64,000 nt of DNA from assembly GCA_020849615.1 (NCBI GenBank), contig JADLFW010000015.1, positions 29,273 to 93,272 of the forward strand, written 5' to 3'. Source of the DNA: Phycisphaerales bacterium. GTDB taxonomy: Bacteria; Planctomycetota; Phycisphaerae; Phycisphaerales; UBA1924. The position numbers and the translations under genes were made by a program. Shown in pieces: positions 17,101 to 24,008 of this stretch; the stretch's first letter is position 1, and each line of letters begins with the position of its first letter. The notes beneath the pieces were generated by a model, which was not told the origin of the DNA, searched no databases, and saw only the letters and a list, made by a program, of their open reading frames with translations.

Positions 17101-18369
17101 GTGCTGACGCATCTTCCAGACACCGCCGCTTCACAGCCGGGCCTCGGGCGGGCGCGGCTGCTCGCAGGCGTCGGGCTCGTTCAGGTCAACCGCCTTACCC
17201 TCCGGGCCGGCCTGCGTACCCGGCGTGATGGCTGGCGGCGGGCCGCCGGGCTGGTGCTCCGCGGTGAACGTTCCTGTTTCGTGCTCTCATCCTTCGGCCT
17301 CGACAGCGGCGCCTCGGGCCCGCGGCACGACGTCGAGCGGCATTTCGCCGAGCGCCTGCACCAGTTCCTGCTGGGCGACAGTGCATCGCACATCCAGATC
17401 CGGAAGGCCGCCGAGGAAGACCGGGCCGAGCGATGCGCGGGCCCGGCTTACACACTCGGCTTTGAGCCGTGGGCAGACGGGCCCGCGCGGTTTTGCCCGC
17501 CTCGCGACTGGACAGGGACGATCGCACACCCGGCCGATCTCGGCGCTGATCGCGCGGCGCTCTTCAACGCCGTGGCCCGCCTTTTCGCGTCGGGCCGGGC
17601 TGACCTTTGGCTGCGGATCAACCACGTCGGCGCCGACGGTGTGCCCATGCAGGAGTTGCTGGCCCGGCTGGAGGCCGCGTGGGGTGTGGATGCGGATGTG
17701 CGGTATCCGGCCCGGGCCGAATTCGCGGCGTTCGAAGCGCCGCGTCCGTGCGCGGATGTCAGCGAGGTGCAGGCATTCATCGACTTTGCGCCGCTCATCG
17801 AATGGCGCAAGCGGCGGAACGCCAGCCTCCCGGAGCCGCTGACTTTCTCGGCGGCGCTGATCTGGGCGCTGGCCCGGCGGCCCGAGTTCGAGGGGCTGCG
17901 GATCGGAACGACGGTCGAGGTTGAGGCTGTCGATGGGCTCGGGCGGGGGGTGGGGGTGGTCGTGACCCGCCCGGCGGAATACGCGAGGCGAGCGGAGGGC
18001 TTGGCCGCCTACGCGCGGGACTTCAACCGCGGTGTCGAGCTCGCGCGGCGGCGGGCGAGCTCATCGTGCGCCACGCTGGATGCGGCGGCGCTTCTTTCGC
18101 CGCGCTCGGCCCGGGGGCTGCTGCGGTACGCGCTCGATCATGACCCGCGGGCCTTCGGCGACATGGCGGTCAGCATCATCAAGGATGCCAAGGTCTTCGG
18201 GGCTCCCATCGCCGAGACGGGCCACAACCGAGGGTTCATCGCGGTGGGCAGCGCCGGGCTGCCGACCCGCGATGGGGGCAAGGTCGGCTGCATCACGGTC
18301 AAGGGCCGGGCCGAGGTGATCCGTGAATATCCGGCGATAATCCGCGAAGCGGTGGGGGCGGTGGAGTAG
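17101..18369 (+). CDS. Condensation/CAT-fold acyltransferase-like protein
   Basis: The 422-residue protein has one clear signature, LRINHVGADGVPMQELL (about residues 176-192), which is the HxxxDG active-site motif of the CoA-dependent acyltransferase superfamily (chloramphenicol acetyltransferase, NRPS condensation domains, E2 acyltransferases). The C-terminal half has the second sub-domain with a late AETGHNRGFIAVG segment. It lacks lipoyl or carrier domains, so the acyl donor and acceptor are unknown. The start is uncertain: GTG 17101 is the first in-frame candidate, but the nearest Shine-Dalgarno match, AAGGAGGTGA at 17063-17072, is 28 bases away. Confidence 0.65.
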   Translation: MLTHLPDTAASQPGLGRARLLAGVGLVQVNRLTLRAGLRTRRDGWRRAAGLVLRGERSCFVLSSFGLDSGASGPRHDVERHFAERLHQFLLGDSASHIQIRKAAEEDRAERCAGPAYTLGFEPWADGPARFCPPRDWTGTIAHPADLGADRAALFNAVARLFASGRADLWLRINHVGADGVPMQELLARLEAAWGVDADVRYPARAEFAAFEAPRPCADVSEVQAFIDFAPLIEWRKRRNASLPEPLTFSAALIWALARRPEFEGLRIGTTVEVEAVDGLGRGVGVVVTRPAEYARRAEGLAAYARDFNRGVELARRRASSSCATLDAAALLSPRSARGLLRYALDHDPRAFGDMAVSIIKDAKVFGAPIAETGHNRGFIAVGSAGLPTRDGGKVGCITVKGRAEVIREYPAIIREAVGAVE

Positions 18370-18382
18370 CGGGCGAGAGTCG

Positions 18383-18388
18383 TATACT
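18383..18388 (+). promoter_or_regulatory. -10 box of a likely leaderless gene
   Basis: TATACT ends 6 bases before the ATG at 18395, leaving no room for a ribosome binding site; it is the closest match to TATAAT among the similar sites in the window. Confidence 0.55.
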
Positions 18389-18394
18389 TCGGCG

Positions 18395-18637
18395 ATGGAG
18401 CGACTGCGAACCGCCAAGAGGCCCGCGCCCGATCCGCACCAGATCGAGGTTGTTGACTGGGCGGTTATCGCGACGCTTGGGTCCACGTCCGGCTCGCAAC
18501 GCGTCGCGATGGGGTTCGATTTGCTCGATTTCGCCCGGGATGTCATTGCCATGGGTGTCCGTCATCAGCATCCTGACTGGGATGCGCCGCAAGTGGCCCA
18601 TGAAGTAGCGAAGAGGCTGGCCCGTGACGCCGCGTGA
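18395..18637 (+). CDS. Small antitoxin-like protein (Rv0078B-related)
   Basis: The 80-residue protein has a C-terminal half FDLLDFARDVIAMGVRHQHP followed by WDAPQVAHEVAKRL. This pattern (aromatic/leucine helix, RxxHPxW, then a helix ending in RL) is that of the small antitoxins placed in front of nucleotidyltransferase-like toxins, called Rv0078B-related. Directly downstream lies the decayed end of such a partner (18656-18787). It is therefore probably an orphan antitoxin. The transcript looks leaderless, with TATACT 6 bases before the ATG. Confidence 0.6.
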   Translation: MERLRTAKRPAPDPHQIEVVDWAVIATLGSTSGSQRVAMGFDLLDFARDVIAMGVRHQHPDWDAPQVAHEVAKRLARDAA

Positions 18638-18655
18638 AGCCACGGCGATGTTTGT

Positions 18656-18787
18656 CACCGTGCTATCGCCGGGATGCTCCGGGCCCAGGGGCCGGCGATC
18701 GATCGCGCGTACATCGATCTATGTGCTGACCGTTTCGATGTGGCCCACCACTGGAGAGCGGTGCAAGAGCGGGCGGATATGAAGTGA
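18656..18787 (+). pseudogene. Remnant of a nucleotidyltransferase-type toxin partner
   Basis: The frame reads HRAIAGMLRAQGPAIDRAYI and then DLCADRFDVAHHWRAVQERA before a stop. This resembles the C-terminal end of nucleotidyltransferase-like proteins paired with small antitoxins (…LDRAYIxxWAxxLGVxDLLxRA). The N-terminal nucleotidyltransferase domain (GSxxD motif) is missing, and the only start just downstream of the antitoxin (GTG 18624) is in another frame. A large internal deletion is the simplest reading. Confidence 0.5.
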
Positions 18788-18884
18788 TGAGGCTCCGGAC
18801 GGCTTCGGGGAGGCGGGTACCGACCTCCGTTGCGGATGCAGTCCGCCATTGGTTTCAGTGCCGGCACCCTGATTCATTCTGGCT

Positions 18885-19697
18885 TCACGGATAATCCTGT
18901 CTCGTCGGCCGCACCAGGATGTCGCTCACGTGCACCCCCGCGGGTTGGCCCGCGATGAACGAGACCATTCGGGCGATGTCCGCCGGCTCCAGCACCGGGC
19001 CGATGCGCTCCCACACACCCTCGATCCACTTGGGGTCGTAGCCCGCGACGCCCTGGAACTCGCTCCGCACGAACGCCGGCTCGATCAGCGTCACGCGGAT
19101 CCCCTTCGGGCCCAGTTCGCGCCGGGCCCCCTCCACCAGCCCGTGCACGCCGAACTTGGTGGCGCCGTACATCGAGGAGAATGGACTGACATTGCGGCCC
19201 ACCGTCGAGCCGATCACGATGATGTCGCGCGGGCTCTTCAGCCAGGCGCCCTTCTGGTTGATCTCAGCATCGGGGACCACCTTGAGCATCCGCAGCCCCG
19301 CGGCCCGGATCAGCCGGGCCGCCCCCAGCAGGTTCGTCCGCACCATCTCTTCCCACTGCGCGGTGTCGGAGGTCATGACCGAGCCGTTGAGCCCGCGCCC
19401 GGCGTTCACCACAACCAGGTCCGCATCGCGGTGGCCCGCGCCGAACGTGTGCCGGGCCACATCCAGCATCCGCTCGATCACCGATTCCGATGACGCATCG
19501 CCCGCGACCGCCGTGATGTCCTCCGGGCCCAGCTCGCCGATCAGCTCGTGCAGCCGGGCCTCGCGCCGTGCGTTCAGCACCGTCGGCCCGCCGTGCGACA
19601 CGATCTCCCGCGCGATCGCCTCGCCGATCCCGGCCGAAGCGCCAGTCACCACCGCGATCCGGTTCTTCAGCAGCGTCGATTTCAAAGGAGTCTGCAT
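18885..19697 (-). CDS. SDR family oxidoreductase
   Basis: The 270-residue enzyme is a classical short-chain dehydrogenase: TGASAGIG nucleotide-binding motif (about residues 18-25), NAGRG in place of NNAG, a catalytic Ser in VIGSTVG, and the YxxxK pair in YGATKFGVHG. GIRVTLIEPAFVRSEF follows, as is usual. The substrate cannot be told. The ATG at 19697 is preceded by TACGCT (19703-19708) 5 bases away, so the mRNA is probably leaderless. Confidence 0.9.
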   Translation of the reverse strand: MQTPLKSTLLKNRIAVVTGASAGIGEAIAREIVSHGGPTVLNARREARLHELIGELGPEDITAVAGDASSESVIERMLDVARHTFGAGHRDADLVVVNAGRGLNGSVMTSDTAQWEEMVRTNLLGAARLIRAAGLRMLKVVPDAEINQKGAWLKSPRDIIVIGSTVGRNVSPFSSMYGATKFGVHGLVEGARRELGPKGIRVTLIEPAFVRSEFQGVAGYDPKWIEGVWERIGPVLEPADIARMVSFIAGQPAGVHVSDILVRPTRQDYP

Positions 19698-19731
19698 GCC
19701 CCAGCGTAGGGCCGGGCCGCAGCCACGAAAA

Positions 19732-19764
19732 CACCCGCGCGGGGCCCGCGCGGGTGGGAAAACC
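19732..19764 (-). terminator. Hairpin terminator downstream of the sigma-factor operon
   Basis: An 11-bp stem CACCCGCGCGG / CCGCGCGGGTG (19732-19756) with a 3-base loop; on the minus strand it is followed by TTTTCG and on the plus strand by GGAAAA. It ends the minus-strand gene at 19789-20298. Confidence 0.7.
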
Positions 19765-19788
19765 GAATCTCGGGCACTTTGGGGTGGT

Positions 19789-20298
19789 TTACTTCTTCTC
19801 GGGGGCCGCGGGCTTGACGGGTTCCGTGACTTTGGCGGGCTCGGGCGGGTAGGTCACGCTGGCTCCGCCGTCGATCGGCACCATCTGGATGACCCGGCCA
19901 TCCTCGAGTTGGAGCTCACCCTTCTGGATCGGCCCGGAGGGCATGCCCTCAAGGCGGACCGTGGTCTGCTGCTCACCTTCGATCTGCTCGATCTGGATGT
20001 CGCCTTCCACCTCGAAGCGGTTGCCATCGGCATCCTCGGCGTAGCCCGTGAACCGCTGCGTGATCAGGGTGGTCGTTGCGGCGGTGATCGCCGTGCCGCC
20101 CAGCAGCAGCAGCAGCCCGCCGATCAACAGCTTCCGCTTCGTGGTCCGCTTTCCAACCGACTCGTTCATGATGTAATCCTCAATCCTGGGGTTTCGTTCC
20201 GGCCCGGGCCACGCCCGGGCGCCAAGCAACTCCAGCGCGCTGTTCACGATGTCGTCCGGGCCCGGGCCCGTTCGATGCTTCTCATGCCTGTGAGTCAT
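19789..20298 (-). CDS. Single-pass membrane protein overlapping the sigma-factor gene
   Basis: A 169-residue protein with one membrane segment, KLLIGGLLLLLGGTAITAAT (about residues 56-75), a short cytoplasmic N-terminus and an outer beta-rich domain (FEVEGDIQIEQIEGEQQTTV) ending in a Pro/Lys/Glu tail. Its ATG overlaps the end of the ECF sigma gene by 17 bases and follows GGAGG, so the two are translationally coupled. That position is where anti-sigma factors usually sit, but no zinc-binding anti-sigma motif (HxxxCxxC) is present. A second start with GAGGAT at 20169 would give 126 residues. Confidence 0.7.
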   Translation of the reverse strand: MTHRHEKHRTGPGPDDIVNSALELLGARAWPGPERNPRIEDYIMNESVGKRTTKRKLLIGGLLLLLGGTAITAATTTLITQRFTGYAEDADGNRFEVEGDIQIEQIEGEQQTTVRLEGMPSGPIQKGELQLEDGRVIQMVPIDGGASVTYPPEPAKVTEPVKPAAPEKK

Positions 20299-20935
20299 GG
20301 GTGTACCTCCTCCGCTCCAGCTCTCGACGCAGCGCTTCCCGCGCCCGCGACAGTCTTGATTTCACGGTCCCGGCCCGGCAGTCCAGCACCAGCGCGACCT
20401 GCTCGACCCCCAGGTGCTCGAGGTGGTGCAGGGCCAGCACATCCTGCCACTTCGCCGGCAGGGCCAGGAAGGCCTGCTGCACCACCCTCAATCGGTCCGC
20501 ATCCGCGCGGGCCTGGGGGGCGGTCGCTTCTTCGGGCGCGGGCCCGGTCACGCCGGCCCGGCGTCCGTTCCGCCGGGCCCATCGGTGCGCCTCGTTGGTG
20601 GCGATCCGCAGCAGCCACGACTTCAGCGGCAGGCCGCGCGATTCGTACCGCCCGATCGACCGCATCGCCCTGATGAAGGTCTCGGCGGCGAGGTCTTCCG
20701 CCGTGTGCTCATCCCCGAGGCGGCGGAAGAGATAGCGCACGACGCCGGGGTAGTAGGCCCGATAGATCGCGGCGAAGGCGCGTGGCTCCGCCTTGGCCCG
20801 GGCCACGATCTGCGCTTCCATGTCAGGATTCCAGGCCGCGTCATCGCTCTGCGCCGTCGGCCCGGCCACTCGGGAAGCTTGCAGGACCTGTTGCAGCCCG
20901 GCGTGGAGAGAGAGGTTCGAGGCGTCGTCGCTCAC
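20282..20935 (-). CDS. ECF-type RNA polymerase sigma factor
   Basis: About 217 residues with sigma region 2 (FAAIYRAYYPGVVRYLFRRL, then EDLAAETFIRAMRSI and KSWLLRIATNEAHRW) and region 4 (LRVVQQAFLALPAKWQDVLA with a helix-turn-helix ending TVKSRLSRAREALRREL). Regions 1 and 3 are absent, as in extracytoplasmic-function sigma factors. I chose GTG 20935; ATG 20971 is also possible. The frame remains open upstream across the divergent nfo start, which is not credible. The membrane gene that overlaps its 3' end may control it. Confidence 0.88.
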   Translation of the reverse strand: MSDDASNLSLHAGLQQVLQASRVAGPTAQSDDAAWNPDMEAQIVARAKAEPRAFAAIYRAYYPGVVRYLFRRLGDEHTAEDLAAETFIRAMRSIGRYESRGLPLKSWLLRIATNEAHRWARRNGRRAGVTGPAPEEATAPQARADADRLRVVQQAFLALPAKWQDVLALHHLEHLGVEQVALVLDCRAGTVKSRLSRAREALRRELERRRYTHDSQA

Positions 20936-21019
20936 ATCCCTAGAACACCACATCCCCGATCTTGGTTCCATCTTTTTCGCGTGTCTGATGCCCCCCTTGT
21001 TTCGGCTACACTCGCTCGC

Positions 21020-22048
21020 ATGTTCGGCTCGCACCTCTCCATCGCCGGCTCCATGGTCAACGCCCTTCACGAGGGGGAGAAGCTGGGCCTGGATACGGTC
21101 CAGGTGTTCACCAAGAACCAGCAGCAGTGGAAGGCCAAACCGCTGGATGAAGGCATGGTCCGCGAATGGCGGGCCGAGATCGCCCGGTTGGGCTGGGACC
21201 GCGGCGGGCCCGGCGATGCCAAGGGCGGCGGCGGCCGGACGGTCTCGCACGCCTCTTACCTGATCAATCTCGCCAGCCCGGACAAGGAGCTCTGGCGGAA
21301 GTCGGTGGACCTGATGCGGGATGAGATCGAGCGCTGCGAGCAGCTGGGGATCCCCTTCCTCGTTCACCACCCGGGTTCATTTACGACCTCGTGTCTGGAT
21401 GATGGCTGCGCCCGTATCGCGGATGCGTACGAGGAGCTCTTCCGCTCGACCGCGGGGTACGCGACCGTGTCGTGCCTGGAGGACACCGTCGGCTCGGGGC
21501 GGAACCTGGGCGGGCCGTTCGAGGAGCTGGCCCGGCTGCGAGAGCTGATCATCGAACGCACGGGCCGCCCCGAGCGAATCGGCTTCTGCCTGGATACCTG
21601 CCACATGCACGCCGCGGGATATGACCTGAGCAACCGGGCCCGGGCCAGGGAGGCCCTGGATGCCTTCGACGCCATCGCCGGGCTGCGGCACGTCAAGGCC
21701 ATGCACATCAACGACTCCAAGGGCGCTGCCGGGAGCCACCTGGACCGGCACATGCATATCGGCGAGGGGACCATCGGCGGGGGGACGACACCCAAACAGC
21801 TCCGGGCCAGCGGCTTCGCCGAGGTCATCAACCGGCCCGAGCTGGCCGCCCTCCCCCTCATTCTGGAGACCCCGAAGGGTGAAACTGGATCGGGGACCCC
21901 CTTCGACACGATCAATCTGGAGCGACTCCGCGGCCTGATCGAGTCCCCCAAGGCGGCCTCGAAGCCGTCCCGGGCCGAACCGCCGCCCGCCCGCGAGCGT
22001 CGTAAGGTTCGGTCCCCGGCCCGGGCCAAGGCCCGCCGCAGCCGATGA
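21020..22048 (+). CDS. nfo: Endonuclease IV (AP endonuclease)
   Basis: The 342-residue enzyme cuts the DNA backbone 5' of abasic sites in base-excision repair. Zinc-binding segments of the family are clear: GSHLSIAGSMVNAL at the start, FLVHHPGS, CLEDTVGSG, GFCLDTCHMHAAGYD, AMHINDSKGAAGSHLDRHMH with IGEG, and LILETPKG. The C-terminal 35 residues are a basic Arg/Lys/Pro/Ala tail beyond the usual 280-residue fold, possibly aiding DNA binding. TACACT (21007-21012) is 7 bases before the ATG with no ribosome binding site between, so a leaderless transcript is likely. Confidence 0.95.
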   Translation: MFGSHLSIAGSMVNALHEGEKLGLDTVQVFTKNQQQWKAKPLDEGMVREWRAEIARLGWDRGGPGDAKGGGGRTVSHASYLINLASPDKELWRKSVDLMRDEIERCEQLGIPFLVHHPGSFTTSCLDDGCARIADAYEELFRSTAGYATVSCLEDTVGSGRNLGGPFEELARLRELIIERTGRPERIGFCLDTCHMHAAGYDLSNRARAREALDAFDAIAGLRHVKAMHINDSKGAAGSHLDRHMHIGEGTIGGGTTPKQLRASGFAEVINRPELAALPLILETPKGETGSGTPFDTINLERLRGLIESPKAASKPSRAEPPPARERRKVRSPARAKARRSR

Positions 22049-22067
22049 GTCGGAAGGAAATCCGCTG

Positions 22068-23102
22068 ATGCGCTACTTGTTCGCCCAACTCAACTCCCGC
22101 CGGGCCGGCATCGCCGCCCTCGTTTCCGTCGCCGGGCTGGCCGGGTGCGGCGACTGGTACCGCACCAAGCCCGCCGCCGAGGCCCGCCCGCCCGCCGCCG
22201 TCGAGAAGAAGGCTCCCGAGCAACTGGCCGAGGACTCGATCGACCGGGCCAAGGTGTTGAAGGAGCAGGGCTTGGCCCAGCAGGCCCTGGTGGAGTTCGA
22301 GCGGGCGATCGAATCCAACCCGCGGCTGACGGTGGCGTACCTGGGCGCCGGCGACATCTACCGTGAACGGGGGGATTACAACGCCGCCGAGAGCCGCTAC
22401 GCCAAGGCCGCTGAGATCGAGCCCTCCAACTTCGATGCGCAGTATCTGCACGGGCTGACGCTGCAGCTGCTCGAGCGGGTGACCGAGTCGATCCGGGCGT
22501 ACCTCCGGGCCCTGTCGATCCGGCCCGACGATTTCAACGCCAACCTGAACCTCGCGACCGCGTACCTCCAGGTGAACGAGCCGACGCAGGCGCTGCCGTA
22601 CGCCCAGCGGGCGGTGCGGATCGACAGCCAGAGCGCCGCGGCCCGGACCAACCTGGGCGCCGTCTATTCCGCCCTGTCGCGGCACGACGAGGCGATCGTG
22701 GAGTACCAGCAGGCGGCCGAGCTCACCGAGCTGTCTGCGCCGCTGCTCCTGAACCTCGCCGACAGTCTCCAGAAGGTCGGGCGGTACGCCGAGGCGGTGA
22801 ACACGCTGAAGCAGCTCATCCGCACCGAGCCCTCCGCCAACGCCTACGAGCGGCTCGGCGCTGCCCTCTTCCGCTCCAAGGAGTACGACGAGGCGCTGGT
22901 GAACTTCCGCAAGGCGGTCGAGATCGATGCCAACCACTTCCCCGCGCTCAACGGCATCGGCGTCTGCCAGCTCAACCGCTGGGTGTGGAGTGATCAGAAG
23001 GATGAGGCCGCGCACGATGAAGCGATGCGGGTTCTGCGCCGATCGCTCCAGATCGAGCCCCGCCAGCCCAAGATCATGGAGCTGGTGAGCCGGTACAAGT
23101 AA
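22068..23102 (+). CDS. TPR-repeat lipoprotein
   Basis: The 344-residue protein starts with a lipoprotein signal peptide, IAALVSVAGLAGC, and then carries about seven tetratricopeptide repeats (for example AYLGAGDIYRERGDYNAAES and ARTNLGAVYSALSRHDEAIV). TPR arrays mediate protein-protein contacts, so this is probably a membrane-anchored scaffold, perhaps in envelope assembly. It begins 20 bases after nfo with GGAAGGAAA upstream, and the next gene begins within a few bases of its stop. Confidence 0.88.
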   Translation: MRYLFAQLNSRRAGIAALVSVAGLAGCGDWYRTKPAAEARPPAAVEKKAPEQLAEDSIDRAKVLKEQGLAQQALVEFERAIESNPRLTVAYLGAGDIYRERGDYNAAESRYAKAAEIEPSNFDAQYLHGLTLQLLERVTESIRAYLRALSIRPDDFNANLNLATAYLQVNEPTQALPYAQRAVRIDSQSAAARTNLGAVYSALSRHDEAIVEYQQAAELTELSAPLLLNLADSLQKVGRYAEAVNTLKQLIRTEPSANAYERLGAALFRSKEYDEALVNFRKAVEIDANHFPALNGIGVCQLNRWVWSDQKDEAAHDEAMRVLRRSLQIEPRQPKIMELVSRYK

Positions 23103-23106
23103 CAGG

Positions 23107-23841
23107 GTGACGATCATGGTGAACTCGCTCTTGACGGAGCTGGCGTGCCGCGCTGTGCGGTCTGCGGCCATCTGCGGGATCTCCGTGCTGCTGTGCATCG
23201 GCTCAGCAACTGCTTCAATGTCCACCACGTCACCGTCAGAGCCGGAGCCCGATGCGAGGATGGCGCGAACGATTGCATGGTTGAAAGAGTGGGACATTAC
23301 CGCTTCTCAGGGGATGAGCCGCGCCACCGAAAGTCGCCGGTCGGCGGCCGCAGCCTTTTCCCGCGCGGACTGGGCCGCTAGGTCTCCAGGGTCGCCGGAC
23401 GAGCTACGCGACGCGATTGTGCACATCCTCACATGGCAGCGATATCGTGTCGACTGCACGCCGCAGGCTCTTGTCGCTCTGCAACTGTGCGGCAAACCGC
23501 AAGATGCAGATCTCGTCGTCAGCTTCTTTGACAGCGAGAACTACTGGAACAAGGTGTGCGCAGCTGAGACCATCTGCGTCCTGTGGAGTGAAGAGGCGAC
23601 AAGCGCCACGTTGCATCTCGCGGAGTTTGATGACAGCGACAACGTCCGGAGCCAAGCGTGCCACACGCTGCTCCAACTGTGCAAGCGAGTGCCGGACGAC
23701 GCACTTGCCGAGACGAAACCGCGATTGAGTGACCCACACCGAGCTCAGGTGCTTGAAGTGCTCGGACGCATGTCAGTGAATGACCGCAATAAGGCCGTGC
23801 GTTCGTTCCTGCTCGACTCGCTGAAGCACGTTGACGACTAG
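23107..23841 (+). CDS. Secreted HEAT-like hypothetical protein
   Basis: A 244-residue protein with a signal peptide (AAICGISVLLCIGSATAS) and a helical body with two or three short HEAT-like pairs (TPQALVALQLCGKPQDADLV, DNVRSQACHTLLQLCKRVPD, HRAQVLEVLGRMS). It starts 4 bases after the TPR gene (GTG 23107; ATG 23116 is an alternative), so they form an operon. Base composition is somewhat lower in G+C than the neighbours and codons are less biased, which could indicate recent arrival or weak selection. Function unknown. Confidence 0.65.
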   Translation: MTIMVNSLLTELACRAVRSAAICGISVLLCIGSATASMSTTSPSEPEPDARMARTIAWLKEWDITASQGMSRATESRRSAAAAFSRADWAARSPGSPDELRDAIVHILTWQRYRVDCTPQALVALQLCGKPQDADLVVSFFDSENYWNKVCAAETICVLWSEEATSATLHLAEFDDSDNVRSQACHTLLQLCKRVPDDALAETKPRLSDPHRAQVLEVLGRMSVNDRNKAVRSFLLDSLKHVDD

Positions 23842-24008
23842 AAAGATCAGCCGGTGGCCGCGATCGTTCACGGATCGTGCCCGTGATCGCCGTTTCGGCG
23901 GTCGCGGCATCCACGATTCACACCCCGACCGACCTCGAAGACTCGGCGGTCGGGGGCACGACTCCTCCGCGGGCCTCGGTGGCACCCCCGGGGGGGGCGG
24001 GCGATTTC
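23842..24008. other. Convergent intergenic spacer with hairpins
   Basis: A 9-bp inverted pair CCCCGACCG (23923-23931) and CGGTCGGGG (23947-23955) lies between convergent genes. There is no T tract, so termination here is not proven. Confidence 0.4.

Noticed and set aside
17079..17240. A short ORF from TTG 17079 behind a perfect Shine-Dalgarno match
   Set aside because: The product is an Arg-rich low-complexity peptide in a different frame from the acyltransferase-like gene; the match may be chance or signal a start error for that gene.
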